Of a stretch of 64,000 bases of DNA, positions 39,476 through 54,061 are shown in pieces. The notes under the pieces were generated by a model. It searched no databases and was not told the DNA's origin. It worked only from the letters and a program-made list of their open reading frames with translations. A program made the translations under genes and the position numbers. Source of the stretch: Oncomelania hupensis (Eukaryota; Mollusca; Gastropoda; Littorinimorpha; Pomatiopsidae); NCBI GenBank assembly GCA_036898135.1, contig CM072519.1, positions 37,801,166 through 37,865,165 on the forward strand. Direction: 5' to 3'. Positions within the stretch are counted from its first letter, which is position 1. Each line of letters starts with the position of its first letter.

Positions 39476-39617
39476 TTAACATAAACCTTCATAGTTAAAC
39501 GGGTTTAGCTTCTTTTTTTTCTTCTAGATTTATGCTAGAAATAAAATACATTAATGTTGTCTGTTCTGCCTGGAACAAGACAGTCGTGTAACATCCTCAT
39601 TCTGATCGTGGTCGTCA

Positions 39618-39734
39618 TCATCATCGGCAGAAGGAGATGATGATGATGTCATGATGATTGATGATTATGATGGTGATGATGATGAGTCATCATCGGCAGA
39701 AGGAAGTTCACCGAACTTGCTGTTAGTGATGATA

Positions 39735-39801
<67 letters not shown>

Positions 39802-39877
39802 CGTCATGGTCGTCATCATCATCGGCAGTAGGAAGTTCACCGAACATGCGGTTAGTGATGATGATGATGATGATGAC

Positions 39878-39960
<83 letters not shown>

Positions 39961-39962
39961 CA
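39618..39962 (+). repeat. Higher-order (GAT)n array with a duplicated spacer
   Basis: Three GAT arrays are separated by copies of CATCATCGGCAG(A/T)AGGA-type spacer followed by AGTTCACCGAAC. The spacer-plus-array unit has been tandemly duplicated. Confidence 0.9.
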
Positions 39963-41197
39963 CCATGAAGGTCTTCAAAAGAAACATTAATGGAAATGTA
40001 CGTAATCAGGTAATGATATTTGGTGATTTAAAGTAGAATTTGTGGAAATGGCACTGTGGTTCTAAACGCAAGATTTATTTGTTTATTTATTCATTTATTT
40101 ATTTCTTTACAAAAGTTTATTTAGGAATTTAATTCCTGAAATAGAAACAGATATCATTGGAGAACAACATGACAGGGCGAAATCCTGTGCTGCGTTGGGT
40201 TGAGGTTGGGTTGAGTCAATTTGTGTTGTATGTTGCGTGGTGTGGTTTAAACAAATGTTTTATTTAAAAAAGCACATAATGACAAAACAATGCTTTACAG
40301 GACAGGCAACAAGCGAGCCTGTATAATCCCACCCTGGGTAAATCAAACTCGGTATAATAATGATGACAGGCGACAAATATTTACATACAATTTACAAAGA
40401 ATGAAAAATGTCTAGTGAATAAATAGATGAAATGTGTAGCTGGAAGTCAAATAGATAAACAAATAAATACTTGAAATTTTTGAACAAATAAGTGTGTATG
40501 GTGTGTATGCTTTCATATGTTTTGCAATGTGTAACATATGAAACATGTATTATTATTTACTAATTTAGTATTACAGGTCGAACACTTGATACCATTTTTC
40601 TCCTAGAGGACTTTAAAAAAAAAGTGTAATAATACAATACTAATATTAACACACTGAAACTAACACTAATCTAACTTCTAAACTAGTCACACCGCAACTA
40701 TTACTAACATCCGAGGGCTCACGTCAGACTTTTCTTAAGAGTATCATGCCTCTACCGCGACGTGTTGGTGTACGTAAATCTTCCCACTTATGATTGCCCG
40801 ATTAATCTTACGGCTATTATGATCATCCCTGGCAGAGACCTCTAAGTTACAGGACTTAGCATTTTCAATTACATAATCCCATAACCCGCGGGTAATATAT
40901 GACTTACTATAAACTACCTACGGACTGCCACATGGCTATACAGTGACCAACGGAGTATGCGGTCAAGCCTAGTAGGGAGTAGATTATAAGACGCTGGCTG
41001 TATTCAAAATGCTTAGTGTGAGCCACAATTACACTTCTGTGGTCGCCTTTATGTGCTGTCGTCCTTTCTTTGTCTGTCTCTCTCGCTGCCCATCCTCATC
41101 TCTCCCTCAAAACATCTTTTACCCTTCCTTATCCAAAGTGCAGGTGCAGAAATTTCCTTTTCATTCCTCTTTTTCTTTTCTCCTCTCTATCTCTTTC
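39963..41197. other. Irx intron, no feature seen
   Basis: Mostly A/T-rich. The part 40190-40990 is of mixed composition with no recognised motif. Confidence 0.5.
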
Positions 41198-41225
41198 GCT
41201 CTCTCTCTCTCTGTCTCTCTCTCTG

Positions 41226-41302
<77 letters not shown>

Positions 41303-41330
41303 CTCTCTCTTTCTTTCTCTCACTCACCCC
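41198..41330 (+). repeat. (CT)n microsatellite
   Basis: A CT array with CTGT interruptions; the three overlapping open frames here are low complexity. Confidence 0.93.
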
Positions 41331-41989
41331 GGGCCCTCCTCATCCCAAGTGTCCGCTATCCATCTTCAACTCTCCCTTACACCTTTTGGACATCTTCCTC
41401 AATCTTACAGCGTGTGTACGTTCGTTTTTCTTCGGACTGCGGAAGTTGGAAGGGTCGCCACGTATGTGTGATGCATTATGGGCCAACAAGTTTCATTTTC
41501 AGTAGGACAGTGGCTGAATGTGGTTTTTAAATCCTTTTGCAGCGCTGCCGTAGATAATTTTATATTTCAATTATCTACCCGTATTTCTCTGCTAAATATT
41601 TATTTACTCGTATCACTCGGATACATATGTTCTAATCAAGAATACGACCAAATGACTGAGTAGCAAAATTAATGTGTTTTTCTGTACCTTATGTTCTCTC
41701 GTATGGTATGTAATAAGCATCTGCGCTCGTTTACATATTGTTCGGCTGCTAAACTGATTATGAAGCATCCTTCACATTGCAATTTAGGGTTGGTGTTTGG
41801 AATGTCTATTCTTGAAATAAATTAATGGAAGACAGACTATTTATCAATGGTTTAATATTTGTCGTCAAACAATCGGCAAAAAATTAATGCATTCTTAAAT
41901 TTTTAAAAAAAACTTTCTTCTCTCTCACCCTCACCCCTCTTCCTCCTCTACGTCGTTTCTCGTTCGTTGGATTTGGGACCGCTACCTCT

Positions 41990-42374
41990 CGGACATGAGG
42001 TGCTACAGAAGACTTCTGGGCATTTCCTATACCCAGCACATCACCAACGAAGAAGTCCAACAGACCATCACACAAGCCATTGGACAACATGATGACCTGC
42101 TTACAGTGGTGAAAAAACGGAAACTCCGATGGTATGGCCACGTCACCATGATCACCAGGTCTTGCAAAGACCATCCTGCAAGGCACAGTGCAAGGATGTG
42201 GAAGAAGAGGGAGACCGAAAAAGAGGTGGGAGGACAACATTCGAGAATGGACTGATTTGACACTGACCGAAACAGTCAGGGTTGCTGAGGACAGAGAAAG
42301 ATGAAGTACGCTGGTTAAACGATCATCTGTGGTGCCCCTCCGACCCCCGAGTTACGGGATAGGATAGGATAGGA
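41990..42374 (+). mobile_element. Short 5'-truncated RTE-like LINE copy, 3' end only
   Basis: Homology starts at MRCYRRLLGISYTQHITNEE and continues through RKLRWYGHV to a GGATA tail. TACCTCT at 41983-41989 and 42375-42381 is a plausible target duplication. The insertion is about 385 bp, with frameshifts in the last third. It sits in the Irx intron between 39234 and 53387. Confidence 0.82.
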
Positions 42375-42679
42375 TACCTCTTGGCATCATGAAAGATGTT
42401 GCTCCTCCTTTTCATTTTAATTCCCTGCCTCTTTATTCTATTATACAAGAAAGAAAACCTCGAAATGAACTTGAACGTAAAGCCCTTGTTAAAAGAGCCC
42501 ATGAAATTACATATCCGTGAATATGTACCTATACACTGCTCAGGCATGTAGGAAGTCAAGTGTTTAGGGTGTGGATGCGATCAGGATTAATGCTTTTATG
42601 GTTCAGTTAAAATTAAAAAATAATCCGTTTGCTCTTTTTGATGTGCAGAAGATACAGAAACTGAAATATTGTTCACTTG

Positions 42680-42683
42680 CAAA

Positions 42684-42738
<55 letters not shown>

Positions 42739-42740
42739 AT
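42680..42740 (+). repeat. (AAAT)n microsatellite
   Basis: About 15 tetranucleotide units, just 5' of the L2-like fragment at 42770. Confidence 0.93.
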
Positions 42741-42769
42741 GGACGCAGTCGATATACAAATTTCAAAAA

Positions 42770-42955
42770 AAATAAAAATTCGATTTTCTTTCCGTCTTCT
42801 AATAGCGATCTACCTGCCTTTACACCACCTGTTTGATTGATGGATGTGTATTTGGTGTGTGTGAGGGTGGATGAGACAGGTGAGCGTGTATGTTGGTATA
42901 GATCGCCGCGCTTTGAGCCTGATTGATTTTGGGGAAAGGCGCGAATATAGCATCC

Positions 42956-43048
<93 letters not shown>

Positions 43049-43049
43049 C

Positions 43050-43126
<77 letters not shown>
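42770..43126 (+). repeat. L2-like or SINE 3'-end fragment with (TTA)n tail
   Basis: It reads CTTTCCGTCTTCTAATAGCG, then GATCGCCGCGCTTTGAGCC and AAAGGCGCGAATATAGCATC. A (TTA)n array at 42957-43126 follows. It is the sister of 18980-19245 in the opposite orientation. Confidence 0.75.
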
Positions 43127-43654
43127 ATATTCACACATAGGTTGCAGTGTCCAAAAAGAACATCTTTACTACAACTATCCAAGAACAAAACGCACCGGAA
43201 AGCGTGAGATAGCTTTGGACCTGTGCTTACCTCACCACGGCCACTAGTCCGGCTGATGACAGCTCGGACAGGCCAGAATGGACCTTGTACAGATGACCCC
43301 GTCAAGCCTAGGCCACTTCGGCTTATCGTAACCAGCACAGATTGGGTTAAGAGATTAGTTCAGGCTTAGCGACACCAGCATTACAAAAACCTATACTATT
43401 ATGGCAAAAGAACAGTAAAATAGTGAAGACAGAAAGGAAGGTAGAAGCAACAAATGTATGAACAAACCAAGAAAGAAAGAGTTAAGAGGAAGAAGACTAA
43501 CAAACATCCACACATGCTCGCACGCACTCTTTCTCGCTCTCCCTCACAACACACACACACACACTAAGAACGGTAATAAACTAAAAACATGGAATGACTG
43601 CACCGTTAGAAAATAAATCTAATAAGAATTATATCCATCAATAAACCAGTCTCA

Positions 43655-45934
<2,280 letters not shown>

Positions 45935-46020
45935 TTGCATGAAAGCTTGGTAGCTCAGTTGGTAAGACTTTTGCCTGCCGTGCAGGGGACCCGAGTTCAA
46001 ATCTCCGGTGGGCCATGTTT
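45935..46020 (+). mobile_element. tRNA-like SINE head
   Basis: TAGCTCAGTTGGTAAGAC and GAGTTCAAATCTCC are A- and B-box-like, and CCTGCCGTGCAGG resembles an anticodon arm. The acceptor strands do not pair, so this is read as a SINE head or tRNA pseudogene. A T-rich stretch follows, then (TTA)n arrays. Confidence 0.6.
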
Positions 46021-46090
46021 TTTTTTAATGTTTTTTTTAACACTATAATATGGATATTTTGCTTTTTACTTTAGGCTTTTTGCCTTTAAC

Positions 46091-46091
<1 letters not shown>

Positions 46092-46174
<83 letters not shown>

Positions 46175-46253
46175 ATTATAATATCTTACATCAAATTGTA
46201 TTCTAAAACCCCGGTGTTTTTTATGATTTCTATTTGCATTATTCTATATTCAA

Positions 46254-46336
<83 letters not shown>
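46092..46336 (+). repeat. Two (TTA)n arrays separated by ~80 bp
   Basis: The arrays are at 46092-46172 and 46254-46336; the spacer is A/T-rich with CCCCGG. Confidence 0.93.
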
Positions 46337-46339
<3 letters not shown>

Positions 46340-46565
46340 AGGATTGGGATGGGGTGGTACGTGTAGGTAAAAGGGGGTTACGGGTAGGTTTAAAGGGGCA
46401 TGGGTAGGCATAACGGGGATACGGGTATATATAAGGGGGTATGGTGATGGTCGATTCCTTTCATCCATACCTGCGAAACGATCAACGGGAAGTATCAAGG
46501 AGGGTACAGGTAGGTTACAAGGGAGGTACGGAAGGTATCAAGGGGGTATGGGGAGGTATCATCGT
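46337..46565 (+). repeat. Degenerate G-rich minisatellite
   Basis: Units of about 20-30 bp vary around AAGGGGGTACGGGTAGGTAT and contain repeated GGTAGG and GGGGG runs. It directly follows a (TTA)n array. Confidence 0.65.
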
Positions 46566-48267
46566 CCAAATGAAACTCGCAGACAACAGTTGTCTCTGTC
46601 TACATTTTAAACAGCAACCTGTGTACCCTGGCTTGCCAGGGTACAAAAACCACTAGTCATAGTATACGTCATAAATGCAGCCCAAAACGTGTCTTAAAGG
46701 AACCAGGTCTCGAGGACGTTTGTTTAATATTTGTGACCATGGGTTACTTGAGAAATTGCATTGTTTTCACTTTGAAAGATGATAAAACTGGCAACTGTTG
46801 CTCAAACGGACCACTACATTTTGACATGTAAACAATTGTTCTTACTAATCCTGTACGCACTTTCACAAAGGCAGAAAACCAAATGAATGTATTTGTTTAT
46901 ATCAAAAGCGTGCTTTTCAAAGATATATTTGTTTTGGTTTAACCTTATATTTCTAGGTGGGTGGGACAACACTCACTGTAAATTTTTTTTAAGGATCTGT
47001 GACGCTAACAGTGTGATCTTGGGGCACTTTAAAATCAGCGTGTGTGCTTATGGGATTTCCCGTAACCTTTCAGGAACAGAGGTAAAAGAAGAGGTTTCCC
47101 TTTGCTCAAAACTAGCGTCAAGACGACGGAGAAATGAGTGGAGCATGGTAGGTCTCTGCCGCCGAAACAAAAAAAGGACCACCACTTATCTCGGAATCAA
47201 GAGGGCTCTACATAAAATAATTATGGCCAAAGGGTGTAGGCCTTCAACTAAGAAACTGGAGTTCAGGATTTATTTCGCTGATAGGTTTATAAGTAAGGAT
47301 ATCTTTGCTCAGAGCCAGCTTTATGAGTACGGTGCACGCATATAATGGATATGGTAAGCCTACGGCTGTGTGGCTGTCGGAGCAAGCAAAGCCTGCCTGC
47401 ACTAGACTGAGAACTGAACATTACGGCACATCACGATCGTGTTTGGTGAACAAGAAAATGGCTATTACCAGCTCTCTCATTTACTAATTACATCCATTCA
47501 AAGGCGGTTAATGAGCAGGAATGAGGAAGATGAGGTGCCACCCATGTAATCAATCTTAACAGTTCACTGCCCTTTAAGACGAAGCACCAAGTATGTATTC
47601 CTGTAAAGACAAAATTGGCTTATGTGGCTGTTGTGTGAAAAAGTGGTAAGTTGTGTACACGTAAACTGAAGCCGGCATGAAGAGAACGAGCAAAGAAACA
47701 CATACAATTGTTACACTGCACTTATAAATACTATTTATTTGTTGTCTTGGACAGTGGATTGATTGAAGAAGTCATTGATTGATTGATTGGCTTTTAAATT
47801 CATTTGCTCAGTAGTTTTCTGACGGATTGATTTTTAAATGAGTAAACTGGTTGATTGATCTCATTTATTCATTGGCTGAGCGAAAAAAAGCTCCACTGCA
47901 GGTGTAATAGTAAAAACTTCAAGCTTGCATAGGTAATTGCTTGCTCGATTTATTGATTGTTTAGTTGGTTGGTTGAGTAAGTCATCGATGTACTAATAAT
48001 CCATTGATTGGTTTCTACTTTGATGGAACCCACTACCTTTGACAATGTAACTTCATCAATGCATTTGATTTTAAGTAGATTTCCGTTACGTGTGCAATAC
48101 GAAATTTCGAACTTGAATAATTAAAAATAGAGTGTGAAGGTCAACTTAACTGAAAGCAAAACGAGCCTAATAATTGCAACATTAAATATAATCTTATTTA
48201 TTTATTTATTTTTATTTTTATTTATTTATTTATTTTGTCTTTTCGTTTGTTTAAGCATTGCTGTTTT
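46566..48267. other. Irx intron, no gene recognised
   Basis: An open frame of 152 residues at 46887-47345 has a basic patch (SRRRRNEW, RRNKKRT) but no family resemblance. The part 47750-48010 holds scattered TTGATTGATTG repeats. Confidence 0.5.
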
Positions 48268-50342
48268 CTCTTGGACAAACTGCAAGACCTGGAGGTGGCA
48301 GAAATATTTCAGGCCACAATTGGAGGGAAATTTGCACAACTGCTCATTTTGGGAGATGGTGAAGTAGATGTCAACACCATGACCACCACCTTCAACTTAG
48401 CTGTGACAGATGCCGCCACGGAGATCCTTGGAAAGCACCGGTGAAAGAAGAAGCTAAACGAAGAGAGATGAAAAAGAAAAAGAACAACCCACAGGGAGCT
48501 GATGCCTACCGAAAAATCAACAAAGACATCCGAAGAGGCATGCGCACAGCAAAGGAGAACTGGATAGAAGATCAATGCCAGGAAATAGAGAACGGTCTGA
48601 ACAAGAACAACAGCAAGAAGGTTTACCAGACTTTGAAGCGGCTGACAAGTGTTAAACAGCTCAAGGTCTCCACGATCCAAAGCAAGTCTGGCATATGCCT
48701 TACTGAAGAACAAGAAGTCTTGGACAGATGGACAGAGTACTGCTCTGACCTTTACAACCACACACCGAACGGAAACCCATCAGTTCTAGCATGTCCAGAG
48801 AACAGAGAAGAAGAAGAAATCCTCCAAATTCTCCGAGAAGAAGTTGAGGCAGCAGAGCAATCGCTGAAGAAGGGGAAGTCAACGGGAGTGGACAACATAC
48901 CCGCGGAACTGCTTCAAGCAGAGGAGTAGCGATAATTGACACATTCACCATTATCTGTAACACGATCTGGCACAGTGGGGAGTGTCATCGCTTTTCCCCA
49001 AAAAGGTAACCTTCAGGAATGTGAAAATTACCGCACCATCAGCCTCTTCAGCCATTCCAGCAAGGTACTCTTGAAAATAATACTCAACAGGTTGAAACCC
49101 CAAGCTGAACAAATCATAGCTGAAGAGCAAGCAGGATTCTGGGCAGGGCGAAGTACCACTGAACAGATTTTCAACCCCAGAGTAATCTGCGAGAAATACC
49201 TACAGCACCAACAACATTTGTTCGTAGACTTCAAAAAGGCATTTGACCGAGTCTGGCATGCAGCTCTGTGGGCCACCGTGAGAGTGTGCAACATCAGCCC
49301 TAAAATTATTGAAGTAATCAAAAGCCTGTATGACAAGGCTACCAGTGCAGTCCTCCACAACAGCGACATCGGAAGCTGGTTCAGAACAACAATCGGTGTG
49401 CGTCAGGTATGCCTACTCTCTCCAACACTCTTCAACATCTTCCTAGAACGTATCATGTCAGATGCCCTTGCAGATCACGAAGGCACAGTCAGCATAGGGG
49501 GAAGAGCAATCTCCAACCTCCGTTTTGCGGATGACTTTGATGGATTGTCTGGAGAGGAACAAGAACTTGAACAGCTGGTGCAGAGGCTTTATACCACCTC
49601 CAGAGCCTATGGAATGGAAATAAGTGCAGAGAAGACCAAACTAATGACCACCAACACCAATGGCATCAACACGGACATCAAAGTCCAAAGCCAATCCCTC
49701 AATATAGTGCATAGCTTCAAATATTTAGGAGACATTGTATCAGACAATGGGTCCCGACAGGAAGTCCTCTTTAGGATCGCACAAACAAACTGCTGCCCTG
49801 GCGAGGTGGAAGCCAATTTGGAAAGACAGGACCACCAGTTTACATTCCAAGGTAGAACTGCTGCGCTCCCTTGTCATCTCCATCTTCCCATATGCTTGCG
49901 AAACATGGACCCTCACAGCAGATCTCCAACGAAGAACACAAAGCATGGAGATGTGCAACAGAAGACTTCTGGGCATTTCCTATACCCAGCACATCACCAA
50001 CGACGACGTCGGACAGACCATCACACAAGTTATTGGACAACACGATGACCTGCTAACAGTGGTGAAGAAACGGAAACTCCGATGGTATGGCCACATCACC
50101 AGATCATCAGGCCTTGCAAAGACTATTCTGGAAGGCACAGTGCAAGGAGGTAGAAGAAGAGGGAGACCGAAAAAGAGGTGGGAGGACAACATTCGAGAAT
50201 GGACTGGTATGACACTGAGCGAAGCCATCAGGGCTGCTGAGGACAGAGAAAGATGGAGTATGCTGGTTAAACGATCATCTGTGGTGCCCCTACGACCTTC
50301 GGGTTACGGGACAGGATATGTTTGTGTGTGTGTGTGTGTGTT

Positions 50343-50378
<36 letters not shown>

Positions 50379-50487
50379 ACAATCAGGGTTGCTGAGGACA
50401 GGGAAAGATGGAGTATGCTGGTTAAACGATCATCTGTGGTGCCTCTACGACTTCCGAGTTACCGGATAGGATAGGATAGGATAGGAT
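48268..50487 (+). mobile_element. 5'-truncated RTE-like LINE copy with duplicated 3' end
   Basis: Homology starts within the endonuclease-RT linker (LDKLQDLEVAEIFQATIGGKF) and covers the whole RT. A first 3' end occurs near 50318 (SGYGTG). It is followed by a (TG)n(GA)n microsatellite (50320-50379), then a second copy of the last ~100 bp (50380-50462) with its own (GGATA)n tail to 50487. It lies in the Irx intron between 39234 and 53387. Confidence 0.85.
48936..50048 (+). pseudogene. RTE-like reverse transcriptase remnant, long open frame
   Basis: This 370-residue open frame contains QKGNLQECENYRTISLF, EEQAGFWAGRSTTEQIF, VDFKKAFDRVWHAALWATV, GVRQVCLLSPTLFN (QG changed to QV) and FADDFDGLSGEEQ, with FADD intact. 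A frameshift near 49785 throws it out of the RT frame, which continues in an overlapping frame (49735-50318) with RKLRWYGHI and GRPKKRWEDNIREW. The linker part upstream (48441-48929) is in a separate frame ending at a stop. With several breaks it cannot make the full protein. Confidence 0.82.
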
Positions 50488-53202
50488 AGGTTTTATCTTG
50501 TTTGTGTTCAAATTAGCCTTCCTTTGGTTTATGTACCAATTTCCTTCTTATTATATAGTCAATTGTGAATGCTACCATTCTTAACTTTATTCCATGCATT
50601 TATTTTAAATTCTTTATAATTATGATCTTGCTTTAGAATGGCAATGCAACACTTAGCAACAATCAGCGTGATTTTTTTTTCAAAGAAAATTATAACATTT
50701 TGTACAGTCACCCATTTTTGAAGTCAATAATAAAACCTTTATTAAACCGCACTGTCATATAATTATTTCCTTACATTTTCTGAAATTGTGGGTTTTCATT
50801 TCATACTCCTGAAGTGGAACTTAACACTATAACGTTTAAACTATTTATCCGCCACTTTCGATATGACAAGCTGACATTGAGCGAGCGGTTGAGAGAGAGC
50901 ATTCGTGCCATGCGGAGTTTCTGAGATCTGCGAAGTCTCCTGGAGGCCTGAAGACCAGCAGATTCCGTGGATCTTCCCTGCGTGGATTCGTGTCAGATCT
51001 GCTGGTGCTTTGAAAGTGGCACCCTTCAAAATGGCACGAAAACACGTGTTAGCATCAAGCTTTTACGCCAAAGTGCCAACCTCAGTTTTGAAGTGTTGCA
51101 AATTGACCCTCAGGTTGACTGTTTTTTTTTGCCGTTCGTGTGTAGGGCGGGTATACAGTAAATTAGTAAGCATGCGGACGCCTGCCGCTTAGTTCGTTAG
51201 AAAACCTATCCAATAAATAAACAGACAAACAAGAAAAATAAATAAATAAAATATACATGAATAAATATTTAAAATTAAAAGCAAATAAAAAATATAATAA
51301 ATAAATACATAAATCCTGCATTTATATCCACAGATCCACTTCCAAAAATTCTACTTGAAGAAACCAATTATCAATATCGCAGGTTTTGTTTGCCTTCGAA
51401 AATGTTTTTGTAATTTTTCAAAATCGAACTCTTTTATTTAACACTGAACTAAAATCCACGTAATGGAATACATTGTCCTTTGTACAGTGCAAGTACCAGC
51501 TGAAATAACTTCTTAAGATACCACTAACGAGCTCGAAACAGCCATTTTCACCAAGCGTACTGTTTTGATAATTGTTCAGATTACTTCATGCATATGCGAA
51601 ACGACTGACCAAGTTCACTGTTTCAGGGAGAGGGTGGAAAAGAGACTAGCCTGTATGCCGTGCTGGTCACATTGCTTATGGTAACGGTCACCTTGTGTTT
51701 GAGCTAGTGGTCACCCTGTTTAAGGCCATATATCACTGACTGACAGCCGTCATCACGCTTGTGGACAGTCTACAGCCTGCCAGAGTGGATATTGTGGTCA
51801 AGAGGTTTTATATCTGTCCTTTTTCCATATTAAGGACGGGATAAAAATTTGTTTGAGTGATAACGCAAGCAATATTAAGACGCTGAAGTAGTATAGACTT
51901 TTATTATATTGCTTTAAGGATTCAAGATAAAAATCAGTTTTCCAGTATTTCCGCCTCAAGCACCACAACAAATTAATCGTATGCCCCTAAACAAGAAAAC
52001 ATCAGCAACAACATCACCATCATCATACTGTTTGAAAATAACAACATTGGAAGGCTTAATAACTAAGCTGTTTTAACATAAACAACAACGACGCACACAA
52101 TGTTTCTGTCGTGTTTTGCATGTGTAGTATTTGTTATCTCACTGACACCATGTTTACAGAAACAACAACAAAACAACAACAACAAAACAAACAGAATCCA
52201 CTCAGGTTTAGACGGCCATTTTTAACAATAATTTCCTTAAAGCTTTTTTCCTATTTTTGGCGCGATAGAATAAACGAGTACTGTTTTGAAACACCCCCAC
52301 ACTTTCCTGTTTGTTTACACAGTTTACAGGCGCTGAAGAGCTTGATTTTAAAAACAAACAAACTGTAAACACTTTGAGCTGGCAAGTGCACTATATAAGA
52401 ATAATTTATTGTAAGCCTATAATATTAACCACAATAACCTAGTTAAGCTAGAGGCGTCTTTTCTGAATATATCCAGCTCTTCGATTACTCCAAACGTATC
52501 GTGCACGTCATCTCTGATTGACTCTCCTTCCCTCGCAAACCTTCTGGATGGGAGGTTAAGGATAGGGGTGAGGGGAGGGGCTGAGAACTTGTTGAGAGGC
52601 ATTAGCGTTTGGCAATCTGTTAGCAAAGTTGAGACAGTCAAGATCGACTGAGGCTTCAATGGTTCGTTTGACGATAATATACTTATGCAGTGTTTGCGAA
52701 CGTGCGAGTCCGCAGGCTTCTTGCATGGGGCAGGTGTGGTTAGTAGGGAAAAAAGACATCCTTTGTGAACCGGAGGGTTTGAGACTCTTTATATTATTAT
52801 TTTGGTTAAAATTCTGTATATTTTTATTTTAAATTTAAAAAAAAAATATTTTTATTTTAGTTCATTATTTAATTTAACACAAGCTCACACAGTTGCGGTA
52901 TCAAACAATAAATGAATTATTTGAAGTAAATAATGTAAGTTAAAAGTCACAAAATAAAAGCATAAAAATAATTTCACTTTACAAATTATTGGACTAAATT
53001 GGACCCTTTTATTATCAGGTGCTATTCGAACCTACAAAACTGGTCATGTTCATATAGAGTTGCTGTTTAGAGGCGGTGGTGGTGATGAGTAACAATGGTA
53101 ATTGGGGATACTCCTGCTGGAATAATGATGACTACGGCAACGTTTATGATTATGACGACAATGAACATTTTGATGGCAACGACAACGATGATGATGTTGT
53201 TG
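50488..53202. other. Irx intron, no feature seen
   Basis: A/T-rich unique sequence; short open frames show no recognisable motif. Confidence 0.5.
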
Positions 53203-53203
53203 T

Positions 53204-53288
<85 letters not shown>
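53203..53288 (+). repeat. (GAT)n microsatellite near the Irx N-terminal exon
   Basis: An almost pure array of about 27 units lying about 100 bp on the intron side of the exon's donor. Confidence 0.95.
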
Positions 53289-53289
<1 letters not shown>

Positions 53290-53386
53290 GTGGACACGGA
53301 AATAACGTTTCTTTGGACTACATCATTAATGAAACTTCCACCAATATAATAATAGAGCATAAAAACACTCCCGAAGGCGGACTCAC

Positions 53387-53779
53387 CAATGGCGGGTAGA
53401 AAGCGGAGGGGTCAGTACCAAAGGGCACATAACCGGGTGTAGTGTAGGGCGAAGAAGGTCCGTACACAGAATCCGACAGTCCGGCTGCGACGCGAGAATA
53501 CGTGGACAGCAGTCCTGGCCCGTAGGCTTGGCACGAACAAAGGGGCTGTCCAGTATGAGGATTGGTCCCCAAAATCCTGCCGCCTTCGCAACAACCACCT
53601 CCCGAATTGCCCACTCCACTCCCTGGGCCTGTGCCTCCTGGGCTTGCTCCTGACCCTGTGCCCGTGGATCCTCCTCCTGGTGTCCCTGCTCCCGCTCCTC
53701 CTCCACCTCCACCTCCACCTCCTCCACCGGGAGGTATCAATGGCGGTGATGACACTGGTGGCGAGCTTGGCATCAATAA
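53387..53779 (-). CDS. Irx: Iroquois (Irx) homeobox gene, N-terminal coding exon
   Basis: This exon encodes 131 residues upstream of the homeodomain of an Iroquois transcription factor. It opens with LLMPSSPP, then a long Gly/Pro/Ala low-complexity stretch (about residues 15-60), a CCEGGR cluster, and a Tyr/Pro/Ser-rich segment ending in DPSAFYPPL. The CCE(S)GGR and AFY motifs are typical of Irx N-termini. The acceptor is cgtgtttcag before TTATTG, and the donor is a strong gtgagt after CCATTG. Both borders are phase 0, matching the phase-0 start of the next exon at 39234. The reading frame is open upstream of the acceptor, but that part (MFLHNFF...) does not resemble Irx and is intronic. The exon carrying the initiator Met was not found up to 64 kb. 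A (TTA)n array lies 38 bp upstream of the acceptor and a (GAT)n array about 100 bp past the donor. Confidence 0.85.
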
Positions 53780-53815
53780 CTGAAACACGACGCGCAGAAA
53801 GAAATTATGAAGAAA

Positions 53816-53816
<1 letters not shown>

Positions 53817-53886
<70 letters not shown>
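53817..53886 (+). repeat. (TTA)n microsatellite upstream of the Irx N-terminal exon
   Basis: About 23 units, ending 38 bp before the acceptor at 53780. Confidence 0.95.
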
Positions 53887-53890
<4 letters not shown>

Positions 53891-54001
53891 GTCACCGTAG
53901 TCTAGTATTATTTCATTATAAACATGGGCAATGGATTGATACTGATTGATGGTTTGATTGATAAAGGTGAGTAGTTATTAAATTATGAGATCCCTTGACA
54001 T

Positions 54002-54002
<1 letters not shown>

Positions 54003-54057
<55 letters not shown>
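54003..54057 (+). repeat. (GA)n microsatellite
   Basis: About 27 uninterrupted GA units. Confidence 0.94.

Positions 54058-54061
<4 letters not shown>

Noticed and set aside
45935..46020. tRNA gene with Gly-like anticodon arm
   Set aside because: The acceptor strands do not pair and the T-stem has mismatches; it is better read as a SINE head or pseudogene.
46887..47345. 152-residue open frame
   Set aside because: No family resemblance, no splice or start context and A/T-rich surroundings; no function can be supported.
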